Source: Ramicandelaber brevisporus
Lineage: Eukaryota > Kickxellomycota > Ramicandelaberales > Ramicandelaberaceae
Assembly (NCBI GenBank): GCA_025201865.1
Contig: MU603160.1
Location: 5,562-17,345 of the forward strand
Length of the DNA: 11,784 nucleotides
Reading direction: 5' to 3'
The position numbers and the translations under genes are program-made. Positions 1-7,270 of this stretch are shown one piece after another. Each line of letters starts with the position of its first letter. The stretch's first letter is position 1. The notes beneath the pieces are model-generated. The model was given only the letters and a program-made list of their open reading frames with translations. It ran no database searches and was not told the DNA's origin.

Positions 1-6
1 GGGGCT

Positions 7-1221
7 TTATACAAGCAGATGGGTTGTGCGCAGAGCCATCTGCATCCACGGGTGCACAATTACTTTGTCGATGGTCAGTCTTGTGCCCGCATTTGTATCC
101 AGCATGCCTTCCAGCAGATCGGTCAACAGCACTTGCTGATGCTGATCAGCTGCAGCTGCGGGCTCTGAACGGCTGTTGCTACTGTAGTTGAGCCAATACT
201 TGATGACCGACCGTGGATGCTTTCGAAACAGTGCGTAATTTTCATCAGAGTCCTTGGCCAGCTCCCAGGGGAAACGAGCGCTTCTCAGTGCCAGGAAGAC
301 AATGCCCAATGCCCAAACATCAGCCTTGAATGCATCATAGCCTACCACTTTCCCATTGGCATATCCACCGCAATTGCTGTTTGCGAGAATTTCTGGGGCA
401 ATGTACGGATCTGAGCCACAGACGCTGTAGGCGATGGCTGGGATGTGAGGCGTGAACCGACGGGCACATCCAAAGTCAACCAGCATGGCCGTTTGGGAAT
501 CCCGCGACAGCACCAAGTTATCAAGCTTGATATCACGATGCGCTACTCGACAATCAATGTGTAGGTAGTAGAGAGCAGCTGCAATTTGGGCAAAATAGGC
601 CATTGACTTGTCAGCTGGCATGATTTGGCCTGGATATCGCAGAATCTCGCTGAACAGATCGTGAGAATGTGCCTCCATGACTGAGTAAAGACCATCTGAG
701 CCTTCTTCGTAGACATAGGCAAATGTGCGCACAACGTTTGGATGCTGGAGAGACAGAGTGATGGATGCCTCATGCTCCAGTGACTGTAGCTTGTGTTCGA
801 GAAGAGCACGCGATGAAATTGATGGCGTGGAAGCAGAAGTGGAAGGAAGAGTGTGTTTCTTGATGGCCAATGGAGCTCCAGACCACGGATGGCGGTGCAA
901 CGTAACGTTGCCGTGGTTGCCCTTGCCCAGGAAAGCCAATGGCTGACCAAATGATTCGCGAATGTACCCATCGCGCCGTCTGTGTATCAGAGAAGGAATT
1001 GGAATGATGGCTGTGGCAGTTGAAGAGATGAGCTCGTGGGCAGTGTTTTGAGAAGATGAAGTGGAGACTGACTCGGCGGCAATAGCAGTTACTTTGGGTG
1101 CAGTATTTCCATAAGTAGAGAAAGAGGAAGAGGAAGAGAGAGAGAGGGAGAAAGAGGATACTGCTGCTTTGGATATATCACCATGTTGCTCATCAATGAC
1201 CGTAGGCGTTGGTGAAATCAT
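7..1221 (-). CDS. Ser/Thr protein kinase, Npr1/Hal5-type fungal regulatory kinase
   Basis: A 404-residue single-exon protein kinase. Visible landmarks are the Gly-rich loop GKGNHGNV (99-106), ATP-anchoring Lys in LAIKK (K121), an alpha-C Glu in LEHEAS (E149 or E151), catalytic HRDIKLDN (228-235), DFG (249-251) and the activation-segment end GSDPYIAPEIL (269-279). All catalytic residues are present, so it should be active. GSDPYIAPE and the later ALRSARFPWELA resemble the fungal Npr1/Hal5/Ptk2-type group, whose known members control plasma-membrane nutrient and ion transporters; that substrate role is inferred. The first about 90 residues are Ser/Thr-rich and low complexity (SLSLSSSSS), typical of the regulatory N-termini in this group but much shorter than in the yeast members. 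There is an Ala/Gln insert near 355-363 in the C-lobe. The start is the first ATG (complement of 1219-1221), with a TATA-like element about 107 bp upstream. It is divergent from the AACS gene. Exact subfamily is uncertain. Confidence 0.88.
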   Translation of the reverse strand: MISPTPTVIDEQHGDISKAAVSSFSLSLSSSSSFSTYGNTAPKVTAIAAESVSTSSSQNTAHELISSTATAIIPIPSLIHRRRDGYIRESFGQPLAFLGKGNHGNVTLHRHPWSGAPLAIKKHTLPSTSASTPSISSRALLEHKLQSLEHEASITLSLQHPNVVRTFAYVYEEGSDGLYSVMEAHSHDLFSEILRYPGQIMPADKSMAYFAQIAAALYYLHIDCRVAHRDIKLDNLVLSRDSQTAMLVDFGCARRFTPHIPAIAYSVCGSDPYIAPEILANSNCGGYANGKVVGYDAFKADVWALGIVFLALRSARFPWELAKDSDENYALFRKHPRSVIKYWLNYSSNSRSEPAAAADQHQQVLLTDLLEGMLDTNAGTRLTIDKVIVHPWMQMALRTTHLLV

Positions 1222-1666
1222 ATCGATGCCTGTTTTTTACTTTTTGGAGTGTTTTGAGAGAGGGAATGGCGCAAGTGTTATTAGCGACCATTGCTGGGCC
1301 GAGAAGGTGCGGCGCACTAGCCCGGAGATATATACGGACATGTCGTTTGTCATTTTGGCGCAGCGAGAACAGAAACGATACAGCCTTTCTGTCGTAATGA
1401 TCATCAAGTCGACACATTGACGTTTAAGAACCCTCTCCTTCTAACAGTTCCGCCCATCGCAATTGACACCGCCGCCGCCATTGCCATCGCCACCACTATC
1501 ACCACTAACGTCGCGTTTCAGCCCCACTAGCGTCGAATTTTTGCCTCTTTGCCCACTCGCATGTCCTGACTCATCGCAGTCCTGATATCGCATGATCTCA
1601 TGTGTCGGTCCAATCCAATTTTTTTTCTCACGGTCCAAAGAGTTCGCTGATCTTGCTTCTTCCGGC

Positions 1667-1713
1667 GTCTCTCTGTCTGTCTGTCTGCCAGTTCGTCTGT
1701 CTGGCTGGCTGTC
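1667..1713 (+). repeat. CTGT/CTGG tetranucleotide repeat tract
   Basis: Short run of CTGT units, then degenerate CTGT and CTGG units, in the AACS upstream region. It reads as an imperfect microsatellite. No function is evident. Confidence 0.7.
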
Positions 1714-1787
1714 AGGTGGCAGTATCTTCCGGACTCTGCCTTCTTCTCCGCAACCTTCATCTTCCAAACCTCTGTAATATCCCTTGA

Positions 1788-1845
1788 CAGCAGCAACGGC
1801 AGCAGCAACAGCAGTAGCAACAGCAACGTCAGCGTCAGCAGCAGA
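1788..1845 (+). repeat. CAG/CAA trinucleotide-rich leader tract (AACS)
   Basis: Imperfect run of CAG, CAA and related triplets (GGC, GTC, TAG) about 120 bp upstream of the AACS ATG. It resembles the tract in the leader of the PP2A scaffold gene at 9046-9120. Probably 5'-untranslated: no ATG opens a frame through it. Confidence 0.7.
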
Positions 1846-1967
1846 TCCCCCCTTCCCTTTTGTCCACCTTCCCCCCTTATTCTTTGACACGCCAACCACC
1901 ACCACCACACCACACCACACCACCACCGTTTACGGCTAAACCCGCACTTTTACTGAGCTTGACGAAG

Positions 1968-4100
1968 ATGATGACCTCGAGTATTGCCGTGCCAGCAGCC
2001 TCCGAAGCAGCTGCAGCGGTGTCTGCCGGTTCTGCCCCGCTGCTGTGGCAGCCAAAGGACGTGCAGTCTTCAACCATGTACAAGTTTGCCCAGTTTGTTC
2101 AGCAGCGCCTCGGCGACTCTTGCCCTTTTGCCACTGAGCTTGCCGCCACTGCCACTACCTCCTCTTTATCGGATGAGCCGTCAACGGCCTCCGTGCTTGC
2201 TCTGTACAACGCTCTGCACAAGTGGTCGATTACCGACATTGAGGGCTTCTGGGCAGCCGTCTGGGACCATCTCGGCGTCATTGCATCTCAGCCATACGAG
2301 CGCGTTTTGGAGTCTGGCAAGACGATGGACCAGCTGCCCAAGTGGTTTGAAGGCGCCCGCTTGAACTATGCCGAGAACATTCTCAGCCGCTACCGCGACG
2401 ATGCAAGCACTGCAATGTTGGCGACTCGTGAGCCAATTGGCAAGAACGAGTTTGATATTGAGACTATTTCTTACGCGGAGCTGTACAAGCGTGTCGAGAA
2501 GTTTGCCGGAGCGCTGCGGGCTGCCGGAGTTGGTACTGGCGATCGAGTGTGCGCGTACATCCCCAACTGCTGGCAAGCCATTGTTGCATTCCTGGCGGCA
2601 TCCAGCCTGGGTGCAATTTGGAGCTCGACGAGTCCAGACTTTGGAGTTGTTGGTGTGCTTGATAGACTGTCACAGATTCAGCCAAAGGTGCTGATTTCGT
2701 GCAATGCCATTGTGTACAACGGCAAGGTTCACGACCACATGGCCAAGCTGCGCCAAGTTGTTGATGGACTGGAGTCGAGCCTCGAAGCTGTTGTTGTCAT
2801 TCCATTCGTCACTGAACATGCCACAGATTTGAGCACAGTCAACCACAAGCGCGTCCAATCCTGGGATGACTTTGCCAACTCATCCGCCGGTCAGCCACTG
2901 GAGTTTGCTCAGCTGCCCTTTGACCATCCATTGTACATTTTGTTCAGCTCGGGAACGACTGGTAAACCCAAATGCCTGGTCCACGGTGCTGGCGGCATGT
3001 TGCTGCAGCATTACAAGGAGCACGTTATCCACGGAAGCACCACTCGTGACGATGTTATTCTGCAGTACACGACTACCGGCTGGATGATGTGGAACTGGCT
3101 GGTGGGTGGTCTGTCTACCGGCGCATCCATTGTTGTGTACGATGGCTCTCCATTCAAGCCAACCCCAGGCGTTCTGTTTGACTTGATCGACACCGCCAAT
3201 GTCACACTCTTTGGAACATCAGCCAAGTTTATCCAGTCGCTTGAGGATGCCCAGTATCTGCCGGCCCAGCACCACTCTCTTTCCCGTCTGCGCGGTGTCT
3301 ACTCGACTGGTTCTCCACTCAAGCCAGAATCATTCGACTTTGCTTACCAGCACATCAAGAGCGACATCATGCTCGGCTCAATCACGGGCGGCACTGACAT
3401 CTGCTCTCTGTTTGCCGGCCACAATGCCATGCTGCCCGTCTACCGTGGCGAGATCCAATGCCGTACTCTCGGTATGGCCATCGAATCCTGGGATGAATCC
3501 ACTCAGCAGCCCATCTACGACCGCAGCGGCGATCTCCTCTGTGTCAAGCCGTTCCCGTGCCAGCCAGTCTTCTTCTGGGGTGACTCCGACAATGCCAAGT
3601 ACCGTGCCGCCTACTTTGACAACTATGCCGGCGTGTGGTACCACGGCGACTTTGTGATTGTGTCTAGCACCACCGGCGGTGTTGTCATGCTCGGTCGCAG
3701 CGACGGTACTCTGAACCCAGGTGGCGTTCGTTTTGGCTCCGCCGAGATTTACAATGTGATTGACACCTTCCCGCAGATTGCAGATTCTTTAGTCGTTGGC
3801 CAGAAGATGGGCGAGGACGAGCGTGTTGTCTTGTTCATCAAGCTCGCTGACGAGAGTCTCGAGAGCATTCCAAGCGAGCTGCTGGCATCAGTAAAGACGA
3901 CGATTCGCTCCAAGCTGAGTCCACGCCATGTGCCGTCTGTGATTTTGCCAATCAAGGACATTCCGTATACAATCAATGGCAAAAAGGTGGAGGTTGCAGT
4001 CAAGCGGATCTTGTCCGGCCAGAAGGTCATTCCAAGCGGTACTCTTGCTAATCCGGATTCTCTTAACCAGTTCTATGACATTCCAGCCCTCAAAATCTAA
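1968..4100 (+). CDS. AACS: Acetoacetyl-CoA synthetase
   Basis: A 710-residue member of the ANL adenylate-forming superfamily. It activates acetoacetate with ATP and CoA to acetoacetyl-CoA, AMP and PPi, in the cytosol in known homologues, feeding sterol and lipid synthesis. The N-terminal ACAS_N-type segment contains WFEGARLNYAENIL, typical of acetoacetyl- and acetyl-CoA synthetases. Core motifs are the P-loop FSSGTTGKPK (326-335), GGTD (474-477), YHGDF with the ribose-binding region (H559-G560-D561), the hinge GRSDGTLNPGG (from 576) and the C-terminal NGKK (670-673), whose K672 is the expected adenylation lysine. Length fits the AACS branch (about 650-710) rather than shorter acyl-CoA ligases. 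I chose ATG 1968 (a second ATG follows at 1971) because the frame upstream has no ATG and -3 is A. No intron is needed. A decayed paralogue end lies just downstream. Confidence 0.94.
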   Translation: MMTSSIAVPAASEAAAAVSAGSAPLLWQPKDVQSSTMYKFAQFVQQRLGDSCPFATELAATATTSSLSDEPSTASVLALYNALHKWSITDIEGFWAAVWDHLGVIASQPYERVLESGKTMDQLPKWFEGARLNYAENILSRYRDDASTAMLATREPIGKNEFDIETISYAELYKRVEKFAGALRAAGVGTGDRVCAYIPNCWQAIVAFLAASSLGAIWSSTSPDFGVVGVLDRLSQIQPKVLISCNAIVYNGKVHDHMAKLRQVVDGLESSLEAVVVIPFVTEHATDLSTVNHKRVQSWDDFANSSAGQPLEFAQLPFDHPLYILFSSGTTGKPKCLVHGAGGMLLQHYKEHVIHGSTTRDDVILQYTTTGWMMWNWLVGGLSTGASIVVYDGSPFKPTPGVLFDLIDTANVTLFGTSAKFIQSLEDAQYLPAQHHSLSRLRGVYSTGSPLKPESFDFAYQHIKSDIMLGSITGGTDICSLFAGHNAMLPVYRGEIQCRTLGMAIESWDESTQQPIYDRSGDLLCVKPFPCQPVFFWGDSDNAKYRAAYFDNYAGVWYHGDFVIVSSTTGGVVMLGRSDGTLNPGGVRFGSAEIYNVIDTFPQIADSLVVGQKMGEDERVVLFIKLADESLESIPSELLASVKTTIRSKLSPRHVPSVILPIKDIPYTINGKKVEVAVKRILSGQKVIPSGTLANPDSLNQFYDIPALKI

Positions 4101-4249
4101 AACATATTTAGTTCAAAAATACACTTGCAGTTTATTTTAGTCTCTTTTTCTTTCTTTCCGGTTTTTTTTTATGTTACTTATTTGGATGACTTGATATTAT
4201 AATTCTTGCCTGGATCCTCCACTTCATGGCGTAATTATTTGTGCATTTA

Positions 4250-4490
4250 AGGATTCGCCCAGATTGGCATTGTGATTGACACCAAAAGATGATGATGAGC
4301 AAGGATGATGGGCAAAGATGAGCGTGTCCATCTGTCCATCAAGCTCGCTGATGATTCACTCTCGGAGTTTCCAAGTGAGCTGCTTGGCCCAGTGTTTAAC
4401 CCGAGGATTCTCGCAAAACACTCCTTGATTCCGAACCCAGTGATCAATGGCAAGTAGACTGAAGAGCTCTGTGAGGCTATAAATGGTCGT
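4250..4490 (+). pseudogene. Decayed 3'-end fragment of a second AACS-like gene
   Basis: Reading from ATG 4308, the translation MGKDERVHLSIKLADDSL followed by a PSELL motif matches the C-terminal domain of the intact AACS upstream (MGEDERVVLFIKLADESL, then PSELL). About 20 of the first 29 residues are identical. The alignment then loses some residues and resumes at VINGK, where the AACS C-terminus has TINGKKVEV. A TAG at 4455-4457 falls where the second Lys of NGKK would be, and the frame continues beyond it as TEELCEAINGR, which still resembles AACS C-termini. Upstream, 4251-4300 carries scrambled AACS-like words (CCCAGATTGG, GTGATTGACACC) and a stop at 4296-4298. It lacks everything before the C-terminal domain, so it is a dead relic. 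Sequence divergence suggests an old paralogue rather than a fresh copy of the neighbour. Confidence 0.75.
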
Positions 4491-4593
4491 ACGTGTCAAC
4501 CCTGCATTCTATTCATGCACTTGATAAAAGTGTTTATACTCACTTCCAGAGCCACAATTAGATATACTATCTTTTACTGATCTTTATTTAGTT

Positions 4594-4618
4594 CACTACT
4601 ACTACTACTACTACTACC
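4594..4618 (+). repeat. ACT/CTA trinucleotide microsatellite
   Basis: About eight perfect ACT units in non-coding DNA between the AACS relic and the phosphatase promoter. Confidence 0.85.
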
Positions 4619-5079
4619 GTGTTTCAATCCTCCAAGTCTTGGCAGCGCACTGAGAAGCCTTTTTCGTGTGTGTGTGCTTGTGTGTGTACCACTTCAGGAT
4701 TTCTTTTGCTTTTGTTTCTGCTTTTTCTTCCTCTTTTTTTTGAGCTGCCCAACAGTTTCCCCCCTTTTCCCCTTTTCCGAGTGTGAGTAAAGAAACAAAA
4801 AAAAGCGGCAGCGCATTATTTTTCGGAAAGAGCACGTCACATCGACTGGCAGCTGACTGACCATAGTCAAATCTATTTTTGGACTTTTATTGCTCGGGCA
4901 ACCACTGGACTTGGGTTGTTCTTTTTACGGGTTCAGCCTCCTCTCCGATACTTAAAAAAAGAGAGCCGAGTTCAGTCACTCTTTGCCACCGATACACATC
5001 ATCCAAAACAAAAACAAAAAAAAACATACAAAAACACAAAACAAGACATACTTCACAATAAAAAAAGCCTCGCACAGCA

Positions 5080-5184
5080 CAACTCCAACTCCAACTGCAA
5101 CTGCAACTGCAACTACAGATACAGGTACACTCGTTGCACTAAAACCATCAGCACCAGCAGCACCAGCAGCACCAGCACCAGCAC
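5080..5184 (+). repeat. CAACTC/CAACTG hexamer and CAGCAC repeats
   Basis: Two adjacent low-complexity blocks. Six hexamers of CAACTC or CAACTG type occupy about 5080-5116, and interspersed CAGCAC units about 5149-5184, shortly before the TATA box. The second block is compositionally like the CAG/CAA leader tracts of the AACS and PP2A genes. Confidence 0.7.
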
Positions 5185-5268
5185 TAGTTGCTCATTCCTC
5201 CCAAACTGTTACTTTTTTTGTCTTGGTGCCAAGCATTTTTTGTTGCACACCTATTTTAAGACTGCATC

Positions 5269-5276
5269 TATAAAAG
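5269..5276 (+). promoter_or_regulatory. TATA box of the phosphatase gene
   Basis: TATAAAAG, a perfect consensus, 223 bp upstream of the first phosphatase ATG at 5500. Transcription would start near 5300, and the stretch from there to 5499 contains no ATG, as expected for a leader. Confidence 0.6.
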
Positions 5277-5382
5277 AAGCGAGACAACACACAGGACAAG
5301 CACACCAACCTCAACATTTATCCAGCTGCATCAACCAAGCCCCCCTCCCTTCTTCTTTTAGCATTTACAGGCTCGCCCGGTT

Positions 5383-5563
5383 GTAAGTTCTATTTTTTCT
5401 CTTTATCGAAGCAGCTTACCATCCTTTCTCACTCACTCACTCTCTCTCTCTCTTTCTCTCTCTCTCCTCTCACGCACTCTCCTTTCTCTCCACCAAGCAA
5501 TGTTCAGAAGACGAAGTGCTGACAATGATGCACCAGCACCCACACTCCAGCTCACAATCCCAG

Positions 5564-5598
<35 letters not shown>

Positions 5599-5629
5599 CT
5601 CTCACGCACTCTCCTTTCTCTCCACCAAG
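5383..5629 (+). other. Candidate 5'-leader intron with two alternative acceptors
   Basis: A consensus donor GTAAGT sits at 5383-5388. Downstream are branch-site-like CTTAC (5415-5419) and CTCAC (5469-5473), a long CT tract, and an acceptor CCACCAAG ending at 5497, immediately before CAATG, the start codon. The branch-like A at 5472 is about 25 nt from that AG, a normal spacing. Because branch-like site, CT tract, acceptor and ATG all lie within the 132-bp duplication, an identical second set ends at 5629, just before ATG 5632. Splicing 5383-5497 would give the long 509-residue protein; splicing 5383-5629 would remove the extra copy and give a 465-residue protein. No transcript evidence is available. 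Confidence 0.5.
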
Positions 5630-5698
5630 CAATGTTCAGAAGACGAAGTGCTGACAATGATGCACCAGCACCCACACTCCAGCTCACAATCCCAGTTC
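5440..5698 (+). repeat. 132-bp tandem duplication across the phosphatase start codon
   Basis: Positions 5440-5566 recur exactly at 5572-5698 (offset 132, 127 identical bases), with the join inside a CT microsatellite. Each copy contains the CT tract, CCACCAAGCAATG and the first 22 codons (MFRRRSADNDAPAP onward). The period is a multiple of three, so the frame stays open through both copies. Confidence 0.97.
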
Positions 5699-7029
5699 CA
5701 TCAGCATCGCCGTCATCCTCATTGACTGTTCCTGGATTGCCGCAAACTTCAATCACACCCACAATAGCTCGCACACCATCAGTTTCCGGAAATCCATTTA
5801 GAAACATGCGAAACCTCAGCAGCAACCTCAAGAAGCATGCATCAATGCTGAGCATCAACACAAAGACTGACGCGACAACAGCAGCTGAGCTGCCATTGAG
5901 ATCCGCATCAGCAAACAGCACATTCAGCGGAAACGGTGTATCTGGATTGGTGAGTATTCGGAACGGCATTCGGATATTGAGAGCAGACCAGCACCAGCCA
6001 ATGTATGCAGATGGACCGGTGGAGATCATGGCGGGCTTATACCTTGGCGACCAGTTGAATGCAGAGAATAGACAGCAGTTGGCAAGATTTGGTATCAGTT
6101 ACATTTTGAATGTTGCAGAAGAAGTCAATAATCCATACGATGGCAGCAAGAAGCAGAAGCGGAAAGCATCAGGCTCTATCGAGATGTCTGCATACAGTGA
6201 CGACAGCAGCCCCAGCCCCAGCCCAGGCTACGGCAGTCCATTGATGTGTGCAAGCCCAGTATCATCAGAGTGCGAGTCAACAACTTCAATGATGTCTGCA
6301 GCATCCTCGCCGTCGCCTTCACCATCTACAAACAGTGGCATTAACTCGGACTCTGACTCTGACTCTGACTCAATCACCTACAAGAAACTCTCGCTCAGCC
6401 ACCATCAGGAAGATTTGATATCGTTCATCAATGAGGCATTCGATTACATTGATGCAGCCCGCCAGTCTGGTGCAACAGTGCTCGTCCACTGTCAGCTTGG
6501 CGTGTCCAGATCGGCTTCCATGGTTGTGGCGTACGTGATGCGCAGTCAGAAAATGACATATGAGCAGGCATATGCATTTGTCAAGGGCAAGTCGCCGTGC
6601 ATCTCGCCCAACACCTTCCTCATCTTCCAGCTGTGCGAATATGAGAAGACTCTTGGTATTGCTAAAGCACCCACTTCTGACAACTGTAGCAGCAATGGTC
6701 ACAGCACAAGTAGCAATGGCAGCAGTAGTCACGTTAGTCGGAGTAAAAGTGCTCATGGTGTTATCAGCAAGCATGCTTGTGGTATGCCGTCATCTGCACC
6801 GCCCAGCTCCATGGAGTTTGACGTCACGTTAGTCGGAGTAAAAGTGCTCATGGTGTTATCAGCAAGCATGCTTGTGGTATGCCGTCATCTGCACCGCCCA
6901 GCTCCATGGAGTTTGACGAAGGCATGTTGTTGCAACGCAGGCCGTATCAGAAAAGATACGGAGCTGATACAGGCAATGGAGTTCCCTGCTGGACAGTGGC
7001 TTCTCCAATTTAAAACAAACCTTCCCTAA
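5500..7029 (+). CDS. Dual-specificity phosphatase, MAP kinase phosphatase-like (Msg5 type)
   Basis: A 509-residue cysteine phosphatase as drawn from ATG 5500, or 465 residues from ATG 5632. The dual-specificity domain starts near V174 (VEIMAGLYLGDQLN), continues through ISYILNVAEEV (to V209), is interrupted by a roughly 78-residue low-complexity insert (about 213-291), and resumes with YKKLSLSHHQED. It carries the catalytic signature HCQLGVSRS (330-338; nucleophile C331, phosphate-binding R337) and the AYAFVKGKSPCISPN region typical of fungal MAPK phosphatases. Known relatives (Msg5, Sdp1, Pmp1) dephosphorylate the TxY loop of MAPKs; that role is inferred. Docking-like motifs are KKHASMLSI (111-119) and KRKASGSIEM (220-229). 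Where many family members have the general acid Asp, S300 is found. Two tandem duplications affect the ends: 44 residues are repeated at the N-terminus, and a 95-bp repeat shifts the frame after D441, replacing the presumed tail. Confidence 0.85.
6728..6918 (+). repeat. 95-bp tandem duplication in the phosphatase 3' coding region
   Basis: Positions 6728-6823 recur at 6823-6918 with offset 95 and no mismatch. Since 95 is not a multiple of three, the second copy is read in another frame. The first copy encodes the Ser-rich tail up to MEFD. The second is read as a hydrophobic stretch (VGVKVLMVLSASMLVV), and the frame then runs on to a stop at 7027. Without one copy the frame would continue for 31 residues after D441 and stop at TAA 7011-7013. 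Confidence 0.97.
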
Positions 7030-7270
7030 TGAAATTGATCTCATCATTTCGAATGCGTCTATTATTATTATCATCATTACTATCCAGCCTCTTCCTTTCT
7101 TCTTTCCTTTCCTTTCTAAAGCTGTTGTATTCTTCCTTTCCTATTAAAGTACCCGTCCATCCCTCTTTTCATTGAATTATACTTTTGTGTTTTTGTTTGT
7201 TTATTTTTCTTTTTTGTTCTTGTCCTTCTTCATTGATCAAGCTTTCAGTGTGCTTGCGTGTGTATACAAA

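Larger units (their letters stand above)
1222..1967. promoter_or_regulatory. Divergent intergenic region, kinase / AACS promoters and leaders
   Basis: This 746-bp gap separates two divergently transcribed genes and must hold both promoters. An ATATATA run at 1328-1334 reads TATATAT on the minus strand, about 107 bp before the kinase ATG, and is a candidate TATA box. No clear TATA box is visible for AACS. The AACS-proximal half is CT-rich, then has CTGT repeats, a CAG/CAA tract and a CACCA-rich run (about 1896-1926), and most of this is probably transcribed leader. The reading frame stays open upstream of the AACS ATG but contains no in-frame ATG there. No other gene is apparent. Confidence 0.5.
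4491..5268 (+). other. Non-coding repeat-rich interval upstream of the phosphatase gene
   Basis: No convincing gene here. It holds an ACT triplet run (4594-4617), GT-rich stretches (about 4662-4688), pyrimidine tracts, an A-rich stretch with poly-A runs (about 4950-5066, containing AATAAA), CAACTC/CAACTG repeats and CAGCAC repeats. A TGACGT half-site of the ATF/CREB type lies on the minus strand at 4835-4840; alone it is weak evidence. The A-rich part could be the leader of an upstream transcription start or nucleosome-poor promoter DNA. Confidence 0.5.

Noticed and set aside
1860-1967. N-terminal extension of AACS by 36 residues from a TTG at 1860
   Set aside because: The extension has no ATG, is Pro/His/Thr-rich leader-like sequence, and non-AUG starts are rare in nuclear genes. 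ATG 1968 fits the family length.
5950-5955. GTGAGT donor-like site inside the phosphatase coding region
   Set aside because: The frame reads straight through into the conserved domain, and removing downstream sequence would cost the VEIMAGLYLGDQLN start of the fold. Probably cryptic.
5433-6029. Minus-strand open frame with Arg-Glu repeats opposite the phosphatase start
   Set aside because: It is the antisense reading of the CT tract and its duplication. It resembles no protein and overlaps a well-supported gene.
6819-6826. Perfect ATF/CREB palindrome TGACGTCA at the junction of the 95-bp repeats
   Set aside because: It is created by the fusion of the repeat ends inside coding sequence, so most likely coincidence.
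7172-7270. Signal-peptide-like N-terminal extension of Nse3 (FLFVYFSFLFLSFF)
   Set aside because: It would start at TTG. The hydrophobic run comes from a T-rich promoter/leader, and a secretory signal makes no sense on a nuclear SMC5/6 subunit.
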